In this document: positions 5,719-5,745 of the stretch, one piece after another
Layout of the letters: each line of letters opens with the position of its first letter
How positions within the stretch are numbered: the first letter of the stretch is position 1
DNA from: Opitutaceae bacterium
GTDB lineage: Bacteria > Verrucomicrobiota > Verrucomicrobiia > Opitutales > Opitutaceae
DNA length: 5,745 nt
Reading direction: 5' to 3'
NCBI GenBank assembly: GCA_031282705.1
Contig: JAITDF010000701.1
Span: 1 to 5,745, forward strand
The notes under the pieces: generated by a model
Seen by the model: the letters and a program-made list of their open reading frames with translations, nothing else
What the model was told of the DNA's origin: nothing
Database searches by the model: none
Translations under genes and position numbers: made by a program

Positions 5719-5745
5719 CCCCCCGGGCCCCGTGCCCAGGGGGTT
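5719..5745 (+). terminator. Possible intrinsic terminator downstream of skp, cut by the window edge
   Basis: CCCCC (5719-5723) and GGGC (5725-5728) can pair with GCCC (5734-5737) and GGGGG (5739-5743), leaving one C-A mismatch in a nine-pair GC stem with loop CCCGT. Two T residues follow before the window ends, so the needed T-tract cannot be confirmed. It lies 33 bp after the skp stop, a sensible place for the end of a bamA-skp transcript. Confidence 0.4.

Overview
The window is a GC-rich stretch from a Gram-negative bacterium. Every supportable gene lies on the + strand: the last 17 codons of ssb (single-stranded DNA-binding protein), rplI (ribosomal protein bL9), dnaB (replicative helicase), bamA (outer-membrane assembly factor) and a skp/ompH-type periplasmic chaperone. 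BamA and Skp prove an outer membrane. The very C-rich coding strand, the absence of Shine-Dalgarno motifs before the four visible starts, and replication genes running straight into outer-membrane genes suggest a member of the Verrucomicrobiota, perhaps Opitutaceae. That placement is inference from general impression, not from a search.

Layout: 1-55 is the ssb 3' end, closing on the acidic tail DEDVPF. 56-202 is a GC-rich spacer holding a 12-bp perfect palindrome and two copies of a 17-bp direct repeat. 203-769 is rplI with a charged C-terminal extension. 770-1131 is a 362-bp non-coding gap holding a large imperfect inverted repeat (826-863 against 941-978) and, nearer dnaB, a terminator-like hairpin (1043-1076). 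1132-2553 is dnaB, intact and without an intein. bamA follows only 4 nt after the dnaB stop if its ATG at 2558 is used, and overlaps dnaB if a TTG at 2534 is used; it runs to 4981. A 59-nt spacer leads to skp (5041-5685), and a GC-rich hairpin that may be a terminator lies at the window's right edge.

The genes fall into two functional groups. ssb, rplI and dnaB are the remnant of the common bacterial rpsF-ssb-rpsR-rplI(-dnaB) cluster; rpsR is not between ssb and rplI here. bamA and skp work together: Skp carries unfolded outer-membrane proteins across the periplasm and BamA inserts them into the outer membrane. The dnaB-bamA junction is tight enough to suggest co-transcription, while the rplI-dnaB gap with its hairpin looks like a break between transcription units. 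This is a housekeeping region. I found no undescribed system; the most noteworthy items are the inverted-repeat element, the dnaB-bamA linkage and the leader architecture.
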